A stretch of DNA of 64,000 nt from Corbicula japonica (taxonomy: Eukaryota > Mollusca > Bivalvia > Venerida > Cyrenidae), in NCBI GenBank assembly GCA_038501625.1, contig JAZAYU010000123.1:930001-994000 (forward strand), read 5' to 3'. Both the position numbers and the translations under genes were made by a program. Shown piece by piece: positions 37,101 to 44,100 of the stretch (within the stretch, counting starts at the first letter, position 1; the number at the start of each line of letters is the position of its first letter). The notes under the pieces are model-generated. The model worked only from the letters and a program-made list of their open reading frames with translations. It was not told where the DNA came from and did no database searches.

Positions 37101-37926
37101 GTTATTTAATTTTGTGTTTTATGTAAAATGTAATTATCATTGTTGTTTTAATTTTAGTAACTATTAATGTTTCTATTTATAATTTACATTATTTTCTCTT
37201 TTTATTTTTTTAGAAATGTAACTAATTTATTTATAATTTGTATGTTTATGTAATCCTACTCCATGTATGATCTCTATTTTACCGAAATAAATAAATCAAT
37301 CAATCAATCAATCAAAAACAAAGCGAAAGATAACTAAGTTGTGGCTGCAGATTTTCAAGAACACTTTTTCTTTTTGCAATCATAACAGAAATGCAAAGTT
37401 GTCCACATACAGATTTCTCAGTTTTCGTTTTCAAATTTTACAAAATTTAAGATAGGAAAGTGGATACTTTTTATTTTTGTTGAGTATATTTTGGTTTTGT
37501 ATATTGTTTGATTTGTCCATTTATCGTCTGTTTTGAGATTTGTGTCGATTATCTTTGTTGTTGGTTTTAACCTTGTTGTCTGCCTTCAAAATTGTCCTCG
37601 TGAGCGATTTTTAATTTTATTTCTGGCTACTTTTAACCATTTTCCCTTCCCTCTTCATTTACTACCTGCACAAGTCGAATTCTCCAGTTGTCTGTAACCG
37701 CTCAGACAATTACACGTGTAAGATCCCTGCGCATTTACACATTGTTTACGTGGATCGGTACATGCGTCCGCAATTAATTCGCATTCATTTATGTCATCAT
37801 TGCACGTGTCACCTTGCCAACCAGCTTCACACATACAGCCTCGTACAGGGTCACATCTGTCTGCCCCACGTCCGGTACATGTGCACTTGTTTAAGCAGTT
37901 GTCTCCCCAGTATGGCACCTCGCACA
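13061..37926 (-). CDS. Giant multi-EGF extracellular protein gene (28 exons seen, both ends missing)
   Basis: Twenty-eight exons on the minus strand, listed separately, encode about 35 six-Cys EGF-like modules. Two types alternate: a MEGF/laminin-like module (C..W.YG..C...C.C...NT..C....G.C.CK.GW.G..C) and a calcium-binding EGF led by DIDEC/DINEC with the C.N....[FY].C hydroxylation consensus. Nearly all exons are bounded by phase-1 introns, so modules can duplicate without frameshift. The protein is expected to be secreted or on the cell surface and Ca2+-stabilised. No signal peptide, membrane segment, intracellular tail or terminal stop is visible. Similar layouts occur in MEGF, fibrillin and fibropellin-like proteins; I cannot assign orthology. 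Introns hold transposon relics. Confidence 0.85.
13417..13523 (-). CDS. EGF array exon 27 (107 bp, MEGF half-unit)
   Basis: Acceptor AAATTCCAG, donor CAG|GTTTGT. Encodes [11 protein letters not shown]...C.C followed by GNCTCKQ, ending in phase 0 just before the GW that opens exon 28. Confidence 0.85.
13851..14007 (-). CDS. EGF array exon 26 (157 bp)
   Basis: Acceptor ATATTGTAG, donor AAG|GTATAT. Encodes GWSGINC, then the cbEGF DDIDEC...C, ending NNTCKG. Near duplicate of exon 28. Confidence 0.88.
14468..14574 (-). CDS. EGF array exon 25 (107 bp, MEGF half-unit)
   Basis: Acceptor ATTATTTCAG, donor GAG|GTAGAT. Encodes [11 protein letters not shown] ... NFSNTRKC ... GNCSCKE; joins exon 26 in phase 0. 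Confidence 0.86.
15246..15500 (-). CDS. EGF array exon 24 (255 bp, full unit)
   Basis: Acceptor CTTTTGCAG, donor AAG|GTATAT. Encodes [25 protein letters not shown], then DEDINEC and a hydroxylation-type [10 protein letters not shown]. Closest sister is exon 18. Confidence 0.9.
15515..15665 (-). repeat. Dispersed repeat R1, partial copy, minus orientation
   Basis: Shares the ordered blocks ATATCAGGAAT, a Lys/GA-rich patch with a (GA)n run at 15582-15600, and CACCACAAATAATTAAC with the copies at 19176-19315, 22725-22860 and 62085-62460. Compared by eye. Confidence 0.6.
15940..16095 (+). repeat. Dispersed repeat R1, partial copy
   Basis: Has the R1 blocks CACTGACCCTTCCAAAGGCG, GCTCTCTTTTCCTCTC and GTGGCGATTCC...TATGCAT in the same order as the copy at 26975-27300. 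Confidence 0.65.
16159..16312 (-). CDS. EGF array exon 23 (154 bp)
   Basis: Acceptor TTTTTGTTAG; begins GWSGSDC, then DIDEC and [14 protein letters not shown]. The donor is unusual for this gene, A|GTAAGC after TGCACA, where the other phase-1 exons end in G. Closest sister is exon 17. Confidence 0.86.
16742..16848 (-). CDS. EGF array exon 22 (107 bp, MEGF half-unit)
   Basis: Acceptor GTTTTCAG, donor ACG|GTAAAA. Encodes [26 protein letters not shown]; joins exon 23 in phase 0. Sister of exon 16. Confidence 0.88.
18980..19001. repeat. Perfect hairpin heading a repeat (copy 1)
   Basis: GTCGGTCATC / GATGACCGAC with a 2-base loop, followed by ATATTATAAT. The same hairpin and flank recur at 19346-19367. 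Resembles the head of hairpin-led repeats at 45729 and 54083. Confidence 0.7.
19176..19315 (-). repeat. Dispersed repeat R1, partial copy, minus orientation
   Basis: Contains GCATATCAGGAATCGCCACA, a purine-rich patch, and CGCCACAAACAATTAATAAA in R1 order. It lies between the two identical hairpins at 18980 and 19346. Confidence 0.6.
19346..19367. repeat. Perfect hairpin heading a repeat (copy 2)
   Basis: The same 22-bp palindrome as at 18980, followed by ATATTATAAT, with similar downstream sequence (ACACCGGT..AACAG). Confidence 0.7.
20399..20860. repeat. Tandemly duplicated repeat modules
   Basis: A module starting TTTCCGGCGATTAACTT and containing TTGACATGAAACTTGG occurs at ~20441 and ~20579, ~138 bp apart. 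Then a ~105 bp module (GAGAGCTCGTTTG...AAGTCATGGAAAACGAG) occurs twice, at ~20646 and ~20753. A GGGCGGGCGGGCGTC patch precedes them. Confidence 0.65.
21772..22026 (-). CDS. EGF array exon 21 (255 bp, full unit)
   Basis: Acceptor CTATTTTAG, donor G|GTAATT. Encodes [25 protein letters not shown], then VDIDEC and [10 protein letters not shown]. Confidence 0.9.
22093..22131 (-). pseudogene. Vestigial EGF exon start
   Basis: After an intact acceptor (TTTCTAG) the sequence encodes ECPEWRYGL, matching the opening of exons 12, 18 and 21 (EC..W.YG). It then loses the pattern within ~8 codons and reaches a stop. It lies ~65 bp upstream of exon 21. Confidence 0.6.
22440..22515. repeat. CTAA/TAAA/TTAA low-complexity run
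   Basis: Tetranucleotide repeats (AACT, TAAA, TTAA) run directly up to the donor of exon 20. Confidence 0.8.
22528..22650 (-). CDS. EGF array exon 20 (123 bp, single cbEGF)
   Basis: Acceptor TTTATAG, donor G|GTAAGT. Encodes one module: [16 protein letters not shown], then [12 protein letters not shown] and SCIG. Confidence 0.9.
22725..22860 (-). repeat. Dispersed repeat R1, degraded copy, minus orientation
   Basis: R1 blocks are seen: CCAGATATTGCCACACC, CACGCAGCAAAAAAAGC, and GAGACATAACAAGAGAACCT. Confidence 0.5.
22998..23255 (-). CDS. EGF array exon 19 (258 bp, full unit)
   Basis: Acceptor TAATTTTAG, donor G|GTCAGT. Encodes [23 protein letters not shown], then ENINEC and [10 protein letters not shown]. 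Nearly identical to exon 15. Confidence 0.9.
23645..23902 (-). CDS. EGF array exon 18 (258 bp, full unit)
   Basis: Acceptor GTTTGCAG, donor AAG|GTACAT. Encodes [25 protein letters not shown], then DEDIDEC and [10 protein letters not shown]. Sister of exon 24. Confidence 0.9.
24917..25070 (-). CDS. EGF array exon 17 (154 bp)
   Basis: Acceptor TTTTATCAG, donor AAG|GTAGAT. Begins GWSGLNC, then [12 protein letters not shown] and [14 protein letters not shown]. Sister of exon 23. Confidence 0.9.
25739..25845 (-). CDS. EGF array exon 16 (107 bp, MEGF half-unit)
   Basis: Acceptor CCATTTCAG, donor ACG|GTAAAT. Encodes [26 protein letters not shown]; joins exon 17 in phase 0. Sister of exon 22. Confidence 0.88.
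26321..26578 (-). CDS. EGF array exon 15 (258 bp, full unit)
   Basis: Acceptor GTCATTCAG, donor G|GTTAGT. Encodes [23 protein letters not shown], then ENINEC and [10 protein letters not shown]. Near-identical to exon 19 in DNA and protein. Confidence 0.9.
26755..27300 (+). repeat. Dispersed repeat R1, fullest copy
   Basis: Ordered blocks: GACGGTGGCAGGGGTT (26758), GAGAACCCGTTGGGGCAA (27044), GACCGTTCCAAGGCGG (27123), TTGTTAATTGTTAGTGG (27160), a CT-rich patch, and GTGGCGATTCCTGATATGC (27263). At least nine other partial copies exist in the window in both orientations. The GGTGGCAGGGGTTCGAG part recurs alone at 14068, where it resembles a Pol III box B, so a SINE is possible but unproven. Confidence 0.65.
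27801..27957 (-). CDS. EGF array exon 14 (157 bp)
   Basis: Acceptor TATTTAAG, donor G|GTGAGT. Begins GWTGSDC, then [22 protein letters not shown] and SCRG. Confidence 0.88.
28436..28542 (-). CDS. EGF array exon 13 (107 bp, MEGF half-unit)
   Basis: Acceptor ATTTTTCAG, donor CCG|GTAATA. Encodes [24 protein letters not shown]; joins exon 14 in phase 0. Confidence 0.88.
28979..29233 (-). CDS. EGF array exon 12 (255 bp, full unit)
   Basis: Acceptor GTTGTTAG, donor G|GTAAGT. Encodes [25 protein letters not shown], then EDIDEC and [10 protein letters not shown]. Confidence 0.9.
30250..30372 (-). CDS. EGF array exon 11 (123 bp, single cbEGF)
   Basis: Acceptor TTTGTTTAAG, donor AAG|GTAACA. Encodes [26 protein letters not shown] and [10 protein letters not shown]. 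Confidence 0.88.
30890..31015 (-). CDS. EGF array exon 10 (126 bp, non-canonical EGF)
   Basis: Acceptor TTATTGTTAG, donor AAG|GTATAT. Encodes [19 protein letters not shown] and [12 protein letters not shown]. Lacks the DxDEC calcium motif (AENQC instead). Confidence 0.85.
31434..31556 (-). CDS. EGF array exon 9 (123 bp, single cbEGF)
   Basis: Acceptor TGTTTCCAG, donor TAG|GTAAGA. Encodes [25 protein letters not shown] and CLDGYRLN. Confidence 0.9.
31640..31795 (+). repeat. Dispersed repeat R1, partial copy
   Basis: R1 blocks TTGTTTGTGGTGTCTTATTT, a CT-rich patch, and TTTGGCGATTCCTGATATGC in the same order as at 26755-27300. Confidence 0.65.
31908..32030 (-). CDS. EGF array exon 8 (123 bp, single cbEGF)
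   Basis: Acceptor TGCTATAG, donor CAG|GTTAGT. Encodes [27 protein letters not shown] and CRLGFLTG. Confidence 0.9.
32285..32455 (-). CDS. EGF array exon 7 (171 bp)
   Basis: Acceptor TTATTTCAG, donor AAG|GTAGAA. Completes the module begun in exon 6 ([12 protein letters not shown]), then a cbEGF opening DLNEC with [10 protein letters not shown]. It is split from exon 6 by a phase-1 intron, unlike the phase-0 split of the 107-bp half-units. Confidence 0.88.
32921..32998 (-). CDS. EGF array exon 6 (78 bp, start of MEGF module)
   Basis: Acceptor TTTTTACAG, donor CAG|GTAAAA. Encodes [15 protein letters not shown] and GYCNKTTG; a shorter MEGF head than elsewhere. Confidence 0.85.
33875..34006 (-). 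CDS. EGF array exon 5 (132 bp, single cbEGF)
   Basis: Acceptor TATGTTTAG, donor CAG|GTAAGT. Encodes [23 protein letters not shown] and [10 protein letters not shown]. Confidence 0.9.
34103..34250. repeat. Foldback (hairpin) MITE in intron 4
   Basis: Two arms of ~70 bp, GTATAAAACTGAGCATGG... and its complement, meeting near 34176 in CGACCAGTCG. Shares CAAATCTCAAGCATCTGATT and GGCTGAAAT with the copy at 35908-36053. Confidence 0.88.
34526..34651 (-). CDS. EGF array exon 4 (126 bp, non-canonical EGF)
   Basis: Acceptor AAATTATAG, donor CAG|GTTTCA. Encodes [16 protein letters not shown] and [12 protein letters not shown]. No DxDEC motif. Confidence 0.86.
34916..35041 (-). CDS. EGF array exon 3 (126 bp, single cbEGF)
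   Basis: Acceptor TTACCACAG, donor AAC|GTAAGT. Encodes [26 protein letters not shown] and CYFGYDLND. Confidence 0.9.
35415..35537 (-). CDS. EGF array exon 2 (123 bp, single cbEGF)
   Basis: Acceptor TCCCTTTCAG, donor AAG|GTTCGA. Encodes [17 protein letters not shown] and [13 protein letters not shown]. Confidence 0.9.
35600..35700 (+). repeat. Dispersed repeat R1, 3' fragment
   Basis: Contains CATGCTCTCTAGC, GACGATTCCTGATATGCAG and TTTTACCTTTT in R1 order. Confidence 0.5.
35908..36053. repeat. Foldback (hairpin) MITE, best copy, in intron 1
   Basis: Nearly perfect inverted repeat. The arms of ~70 bp meet at GGCGAC-TG-GTCGCC (35973-35986). The arm carries GGTTATAAA, GGAAACCAGTCTCAAATCTC and TGATTGGCTGAAATGG, the last including a CCAAT core. 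Sister copies at 34103, 10894 and a worn half-copy at ~58325-58425. Confidence 0.92.
36557..37313 (+). mobile_element. 5'-truncated non-LTR retrotransposon (LINE) 3' end
   Basis: The frame is open from 36557 to the stop at 36881 and encodes the classic C-terminal tail of LINE Pol: [55 protein letters not shown] ~400 bp 3' UTR follows and the element ends in an (AATC)n tail at ~37286-37313. CR1/L2-like elements typically end with short tandem tails like this. It sits in antisense inside EGF-gene intron 1. The endonuclease and most of the RT are absent, so it is immobile. Confidence 0.85.
37666..37926 (-). CDS. EGF array exon 1 as seen (261 bp, full unit)
   Basis: Acceptor CTATTTGCAG, donor CAG|GTAGTA. 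Encodes [23 protein letters not shown], then DDINEC and [10 protein letters not shown]. It begins in phase 1, so at least one more exon lies upstream; none was recognised up to 64000. Confidence 0.9.
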
Positions 37927-37929
37927 CTG

Positions 37930-40560
37930 CAAATAGTCATTGAATTACTATTGAAATATAATTATTTAATATATATTTTCTTTAACTGGTGTAAAACAGA
38001 CCTATATGCACCATTTGAGTAAATGTTCTATTGTATTTGTCATTCAAATTGGTAAAAATACAATGTATACGAGACAAATAATAATTGTTGAAACTCGAAT
38101 TTTAAAAGCTACTGAGCATGACACATATAAAATATTGCAGGTTTTTTGGCAGTAATGGATATGTCTATACTGTCTGTGCCTTATTGCCCTGGGTTGAGCA
38201 ATCCCATTATTAACACAAATAACTGCCATTTATGTTGTCCTTCAAACAAATAAATGCCGTTTATTTTTGCGAGTGCATTTCACTGTGTCAAGGTCTGCTG
38301 TAAGCCACTAAACAACAATAGCGTGTAAAGACGACTACGATATTATACACGGTTTCTCACTTTGTAAACCCCAACACGTGGTCATTCATTTTCTTGCTGG
38401 ATTTCGTGGAGTCAACATCGAGAGAAATCTTGTCATCTTTTTACACAAAGTTTTAAAGGAAAATTATCTTCGCTAATAACAATCAACCAGATTTCAACAG
38501 ATGCAGTTTTGTATTGAGCATTGCATAACTACAAGAATTAAAAAGATAAGTAAAATTATTTATTATTTGCGCACAGACAGGTTCTGACACGCAGCTTTGA
38601 TACGGGCCGAGACTTACGGCTATTCAATAATTTTTATCCTTTGATTTGAAGTCTAAAAACGTGTTCATATAACCGAAATTGTGACTTATTATTTAAAACA
38701 AACCAACTCGGCACTAACTTGGCTAAAAACACCATGACCTATTTTATTTCCCCCTCTACGGCAAGCCAGTGGGTAGGTGGGCCGAACGGGTAGCATCACT
38801 GCCACATATAACTAGAGCTCTTCAGCTCGAGACACGCAAGCGTTGTCGATGGGAGTTATGGTACGTGGTCTGAGATTTTGCAGATCTAATGTTGTTAAAA
38901 TCAAACACTATTCATGGGAAAGTGATTTGTTTTATTTTTAAACCTCAAGTCAGAAGGGGAAACATAAATAAATAGCAAAATAGTTTTCACAATTTGACAA
39001 CTTTCGGAATTATTATATGGAAAAAAAATATAAACGTTATTTTCACAAACAAACCAAGTACAACGCGCAAAACTAACAAACTAAAGTACCGTGAACAATG
39101 TGTAAATTATACATCGCTTATCGATTGCACGTGGTGTGTGGGGCTGCACAAGGTGTTTGGGGGGATATCGCGCGATTCGAACGGATTATCATTTTCTATT
39201 CAGAACAGGAAATTATAAATGAATAACAATAAAAAGAAAGCCACTTTCAGCCAACACAGCGGAAACATACAAGCAATTATACATTCCGGACTAAAATATC
39301 TATTAAGAAATGTTATCTAAATACATACACAACAAACTTATTCGCAAGTAATCAGGTATAACTGCGTCACCCGTTGATAAATAAAGTTGAACCATAAGAA
39401 TTAAAAGCGTAGACCAGTTAATATCGAAGCTGCTTAATTTTACAAGTCCGAAAATAAATGCTGGTAAATGTTACAGTGTAAAACGTCCGGAAATCTATAT
39501 TATCGGAAAGAGGAGCAGGAGTCATTATACAAAAAGAGAGAAAAAAAAACAAAAACACAACAATTTACAGTTCCGAAAAATTTCGAAATGACGTTAACAA
39601 AATACGTCAAAAGTCTTGCTATGGCGGCTTAATACCTTTGCATATTAGCTGGGATGACGTTTCCATAGCATATATCGGAGGTTAGAGTAAACAATACTCT
39701 TAACCCCAAAAGCTGTTAGAGGCGGCCAAGACACTCAAAAGAAAGTTGTCGGCCTTGTCCCACAGAGCAGCCTTGTACTCATACATCCAGGGAGAGCGTT
39801 CTCTCGGCCTATACATAAACACGTCTCGATGAGCGTGTTGTCGAGGTTCGCAAAAATAAACAATAAATAATAAAAATAATAATAATAAAAAAAAAGTCTT
39901 TGCTTATACTCTAACAGCAGTTGGGTCCCCAATATGAAAATTATTGGTGAAGACCCTCCTTGGATGAAAAATTTAAAAAAAATATATATATAAAGAAAAG
40001 GTAAGTAAGAAAAAGAAAAAAGGTAAGGATTTAGTCTTGGCTGCTCCCTGGGATGTAAAAAAGTTATCAATCAAATAGCGATTGATCCCACCCTAACAAA
40101 AATCTAATGGAATGACTTACGTGTATATGTAAAATACATATTATACAACAATAGGAGAAATAATCCTATTGAACGTTGTTCAAAGAACCAAAGCGTATAT
40201 TGACCCTTGCTCTACTTTTTGTAAAATTCAATATAATACAATAAAATCAGAATTATTTTTGAGTCGAAATACGAATACAAGTCAACATAAGATCTCATGA
40301 GCTTTTTAACCGATTATAGCACACGTAAACAGTTCTTAAACAACTCTTAAAAAGACTGATATAAAAGCGGTACATTTAAGAGTTAGATTACAAATAATAA
40401 CAGCAATCAATTATTAATATTAAAAAACTAATGGTTAGTTATTTTCTTTTTGCCTTTCAGAAAATGTTCGCCTAATACTAGTTTTTTTCCGGGAAACAGC
40501 ATAGTTAACATACATCAGGAACACAACTTATACACAAGGCTAAGTATAGTGTAAGACTGC
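37930..40560. other. Gene-free stretch upstream of the visible EGF array
   Basis: No EGF exon or signal-peptide exon found. It has an (AAT)n run near 39865-39890 and AT-rich unstructured sequence. Confidence 0.45.
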
Positions 40561-40612
40561 TGTAACTATTAGCGGTAAGTTTTTAGTACTTTTTTTACCT
40601 TATGACTGTTTT

Positions 40613-40830
40613 CGTCATCTAATTGGACAAACGTGTTCGTGGGTCTACCATTCTTTGACTTAGCATCATCGTTGAGATAAAATGAGCATACGCGTTGGTA
40701 GTTCGTAGCAATATTGACATCAGAATCGAACCTTATATTGGCGCAATACATTTGCCACATATTGTGTACAGTCAAGCCTGCGAGATGCTTCCGCGCTGTA
40801 CATGGTTCACGATTAACTATCCCGAACGTT
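40613..40830 (-). CDS. Candidate first exon of an unrecognised minus-strand gene
   Basis: The frame is open on the minus strand from about 40830 down to a donor-like CATAAG|GTAAAA near 40613. In-frame ATG codons occur at MWQMYC. Codon use looks protein-like (FDSDVNIATNYQRVC, NGRPTNTFVQLDDEN). It points away from the candidate + strand exon at 41159 across a CCAAT-containing interval. No domain recognised and no downstream exon identified; it could be chance. Confidence 0.25.
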
Positions 40831-40990
40831 CACCGTTCTCGATTCCCGATTCACGAATACACGCGTGAAAACGTGCAGCCAATCAAATAAGCGTGAAACG
40901 AGAAACGAGAATCGAGATTTGTCCGCTTACACGTTTCCGGAAAAATGACCAATCACAATTTAGATACTATTTAGGATGTTTTTCTTCGTC
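40831..40990. promoter_or_regulatory. Candidate bidirectional promoter with CCAAT boxes
   Basis: A relatively CG-rich interval between two divergent open exons. It contains AGCCAATCA (~40878) and ACCAATCAC (~40950), and an imperfect inverted repeat around CTCGATTcCCGATTCACG / CGTGAAACGAGAAACGAG. Inference from arrangement and motifs only. Confidence 0.35.
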
Positions 40991-41158
40991 ATAATGGCCG
41001 ATCTTTTCAAAGAATTAAAATATATTGCGCCTTTCGGATATTATGTGGTCATATGTTGCGAAGTACATAGATATATGAAGTGCAAATAGTATGCGCCGTC
41101 GGAGATACATCAGGCTTCGGGGAACTGCCAGTGTAAAGATCACAAAAATGGGAAAGTG

Positions 41159-44100
41159 ATGCGGAAACATGGCCTTGATCTGTCTCAGTCTGTAGACATG
41201 TTCGCGAGTGTATATGGTGAGTACTAGTGATCAACCCAGGGCTTTTTTTCAGTTGATTTTATAGCCGTTATTCGGTCATGTTCCCAATGGCAAACCATAT
41301 ACTTTTTTCCCAATTTGAGAAGAAAAATTCCCAATTGAATCAAAACAAACATTTCTGATGAAAAACAACAGCATAAGCACTGCATCTTTTGCTCTTTAAG
41401 CAAGGAATTATTGACAATATTAAATTTGGATGGCAATGATTAAAAAAACAGCAGATAACAGTAACACTTGTTATTCCCCAATGATGCTAAAAAAATTACT
41501 AATTTCTGGCAAAACGACGATAAATTTCCCAATTCCAGGGGTATGGGTCATATTCCCAAAATGGTGAAAAAAAGCCCTGCAACCTGAAAACTTTTGTCAA
41601 CTTCTACTAATGCTTTATGTGTCTGGTCGAATATTTAAAGAGCAGATGACGCTTCAACTTATTAAGATTCGGCCCCAAGACATTCCAACCCCTAACCTGT
41701 CCTTTCCAAGACATACTTTTCAACCCCTAAGGCCTAACATATTTCAAACATCTTTTGCCAAGTAAATTTAAGAATGTTTTAAAATTCAGTATTCTCTATT
41801 GATTTATATTTATGAGTGATTAAATCTTGTATAAGGCTTATCAAACTTGATAACTATTTATGAATTACTCAACACATCTTCTTCAATCAGGAAATTTCCA
41901 ATCCAAAAATATTTTTTCCCAACTGTGGCAGAGATTCTTCCCAAAATACTAGGTAAGATTTCCGATAATCAGGGTTGCCAGCATACTTGAAAAGTCAGGG
42001 AAATTTGATTTTTTTTCAAGGTCAGGGAATTGTCAGGGAATTTTGGAAATTGGTCAGTGAAAAATGAAAATCCTGAAAAGTCAGTGAAAAGTCAGGGAAA
42101 AATTATTTTGAAGGGCAAGAACACAACATTATTGTTCTATTTTAATAAAGCGACCCTCTAAACATAGTTCTGCTATATAACCCTTACTGATGATAGTTTG
42201 TGTCTTTGTGGTTGGATTTTAAAATAATTGGCACAAGTGACAGTTAAAGTTTGAACATGTGTCATGTACAAATCCGTGTTTCAACATCCAGTTCACAGCA
42301 TACTAGGTTTTTGTATAATTGCTGGATTTTTTAAAAACTGGCGGCACAAACTACTTCTACATTTTTCAAGATACTGACTTAAATTTAAGCATGTTAGGTA
42401 TGGGTTATCTTGTAAAGATGTGCCTGACATATTTTTTTATGTGGCTCAGTTATAATGGGTGCATGATTTTTGCTTTTGTTTTGTGACACAAACTTCCTTA
42501 AAGTTTCCACTAGATTGATTTGAAAATTTAAACATACATTCTGCCTCAACTGACCTATTACATTTGGCCCAGTGTAGGTTTGGGAGACATATTTTTCATT
42601 GGGATCAGACTTATGACATTTGTTGGATTTGGACAGAGGTCTTCAAAACATGAACATTATTTCTAAGTTTATCTAAGCACTGAACACACTAAATTGTGTA
42701 TATTTATATTAGTTGTATGGTGTAAACAGCTTTGTATTTTTCAGTTTTATGTAAAATAAAATACTTTTATTTTACAACATGAAGGAAACATGTATGGCCA
42801 TTCTGTCTGAGGGGTTGTTTTACTTGTGTAAAATGGGTTTGTTGTTTGCTGGCCCCTTTTGCAGACTATGTAGAATTCTTTTACTCTGCATTTGATGATT
42901 ATTGCAATTAATAGTGCATAAGCTCAGTAGTGATAATCTCTTGCTTTTACATGTACTATGTTGTTTATTAATTTAAGTTTTTGCATGGTATATGATATTT
43001 TTGTTTGCTTATCTCTTGTCAAGAAACATGCACATTGTTTGCCCATTATCATGGAAGTATTGGTTAAATCTTGTTAGATTTGCTTGCTTCTTTGTTTTAC
43101 TTTTTTATTTTAATATTGTATTGAACATGAAACTACAAAAAGTTTGTATAGATGTATGGACATGTTCATCTTGGTTAAATTATAAAAACGAACTTGTGTG
43201 TGGATAAGACAGCAGTAGGGGAGCTGAAGGCTGTTTAAAGTTTATATTATTGGTCAGTGAAAAACACGATTTGGTCAGGGAAAAGTCAGGGAATTTTTTT
43301 TATCTATGGTGCTGGCAACCCTGATAATAGATCACATTCTTCAGAGGTGAGTTTGAAAATTGAAGTCTGAAGAATAAGTGCTTTAACAAATTAAATTTAA
43401 GTTCAAAATAGATCTACTTATTACTTTGAAATTCATATTTATAAACTAGTACCCATCTTTCAATTAATTTTGTTTCCCCAAAATGAACAATAATTGTGCA
43501 TAAATTTCCCAAATTTTGAAAGGCCAGGGCCTCTTCCCAATTTTCGGAAGAAAAGCCCTGCAGATATGTTTTTAGTCATTATGAGCCTGAAGTTGACTAT
43601 GGCTTCCCAATTTAGTGATGATAGTCATGACAAAAGTATAAAAAAAAAACATATTCATATAAGATAAGGTACTTCTTTGAAAAGTAGATAGGTTTACATT
43701 ATACATATCTCTTGCGGTTTAAATGTCCAAAAAATTTCTTGTGGTCAAAATGTCTTGCTACCAGGATGCTTAACCCTATTTATGAGCAGCATTATTTAAT
43801 TTTAATGTGCTATTGGCCAGAAAGATGATAATTAATGTGTAACTTCCCTAAGAATGCCTTAAACTTACTCCCTCTGAAAATCTTGCATCAAATCCTGGAA
43901 TGCACATGTTTGTGATTTTTATCATTAAATTTCCATGAATATGCCATTTATTATACTAGCTACTTTTTTCTCTTACCAAGCCAAATAGATGTTTCAATTA
44001 TCGTAAAAAATTAAGTATTTATTATAATTTTTAATCCAGTTTCTCGACAAAACTGAAATGATGAATTATTGTTCGTTTTTGAGGTGTGTAGATCTATCTT

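Noticed and set aside
39735..40070. Minus-strand 111-codon ORF
   Set aside because: Mostly Phe/Tyr/Leu from A/T-rich repeats; no splice or domain support.
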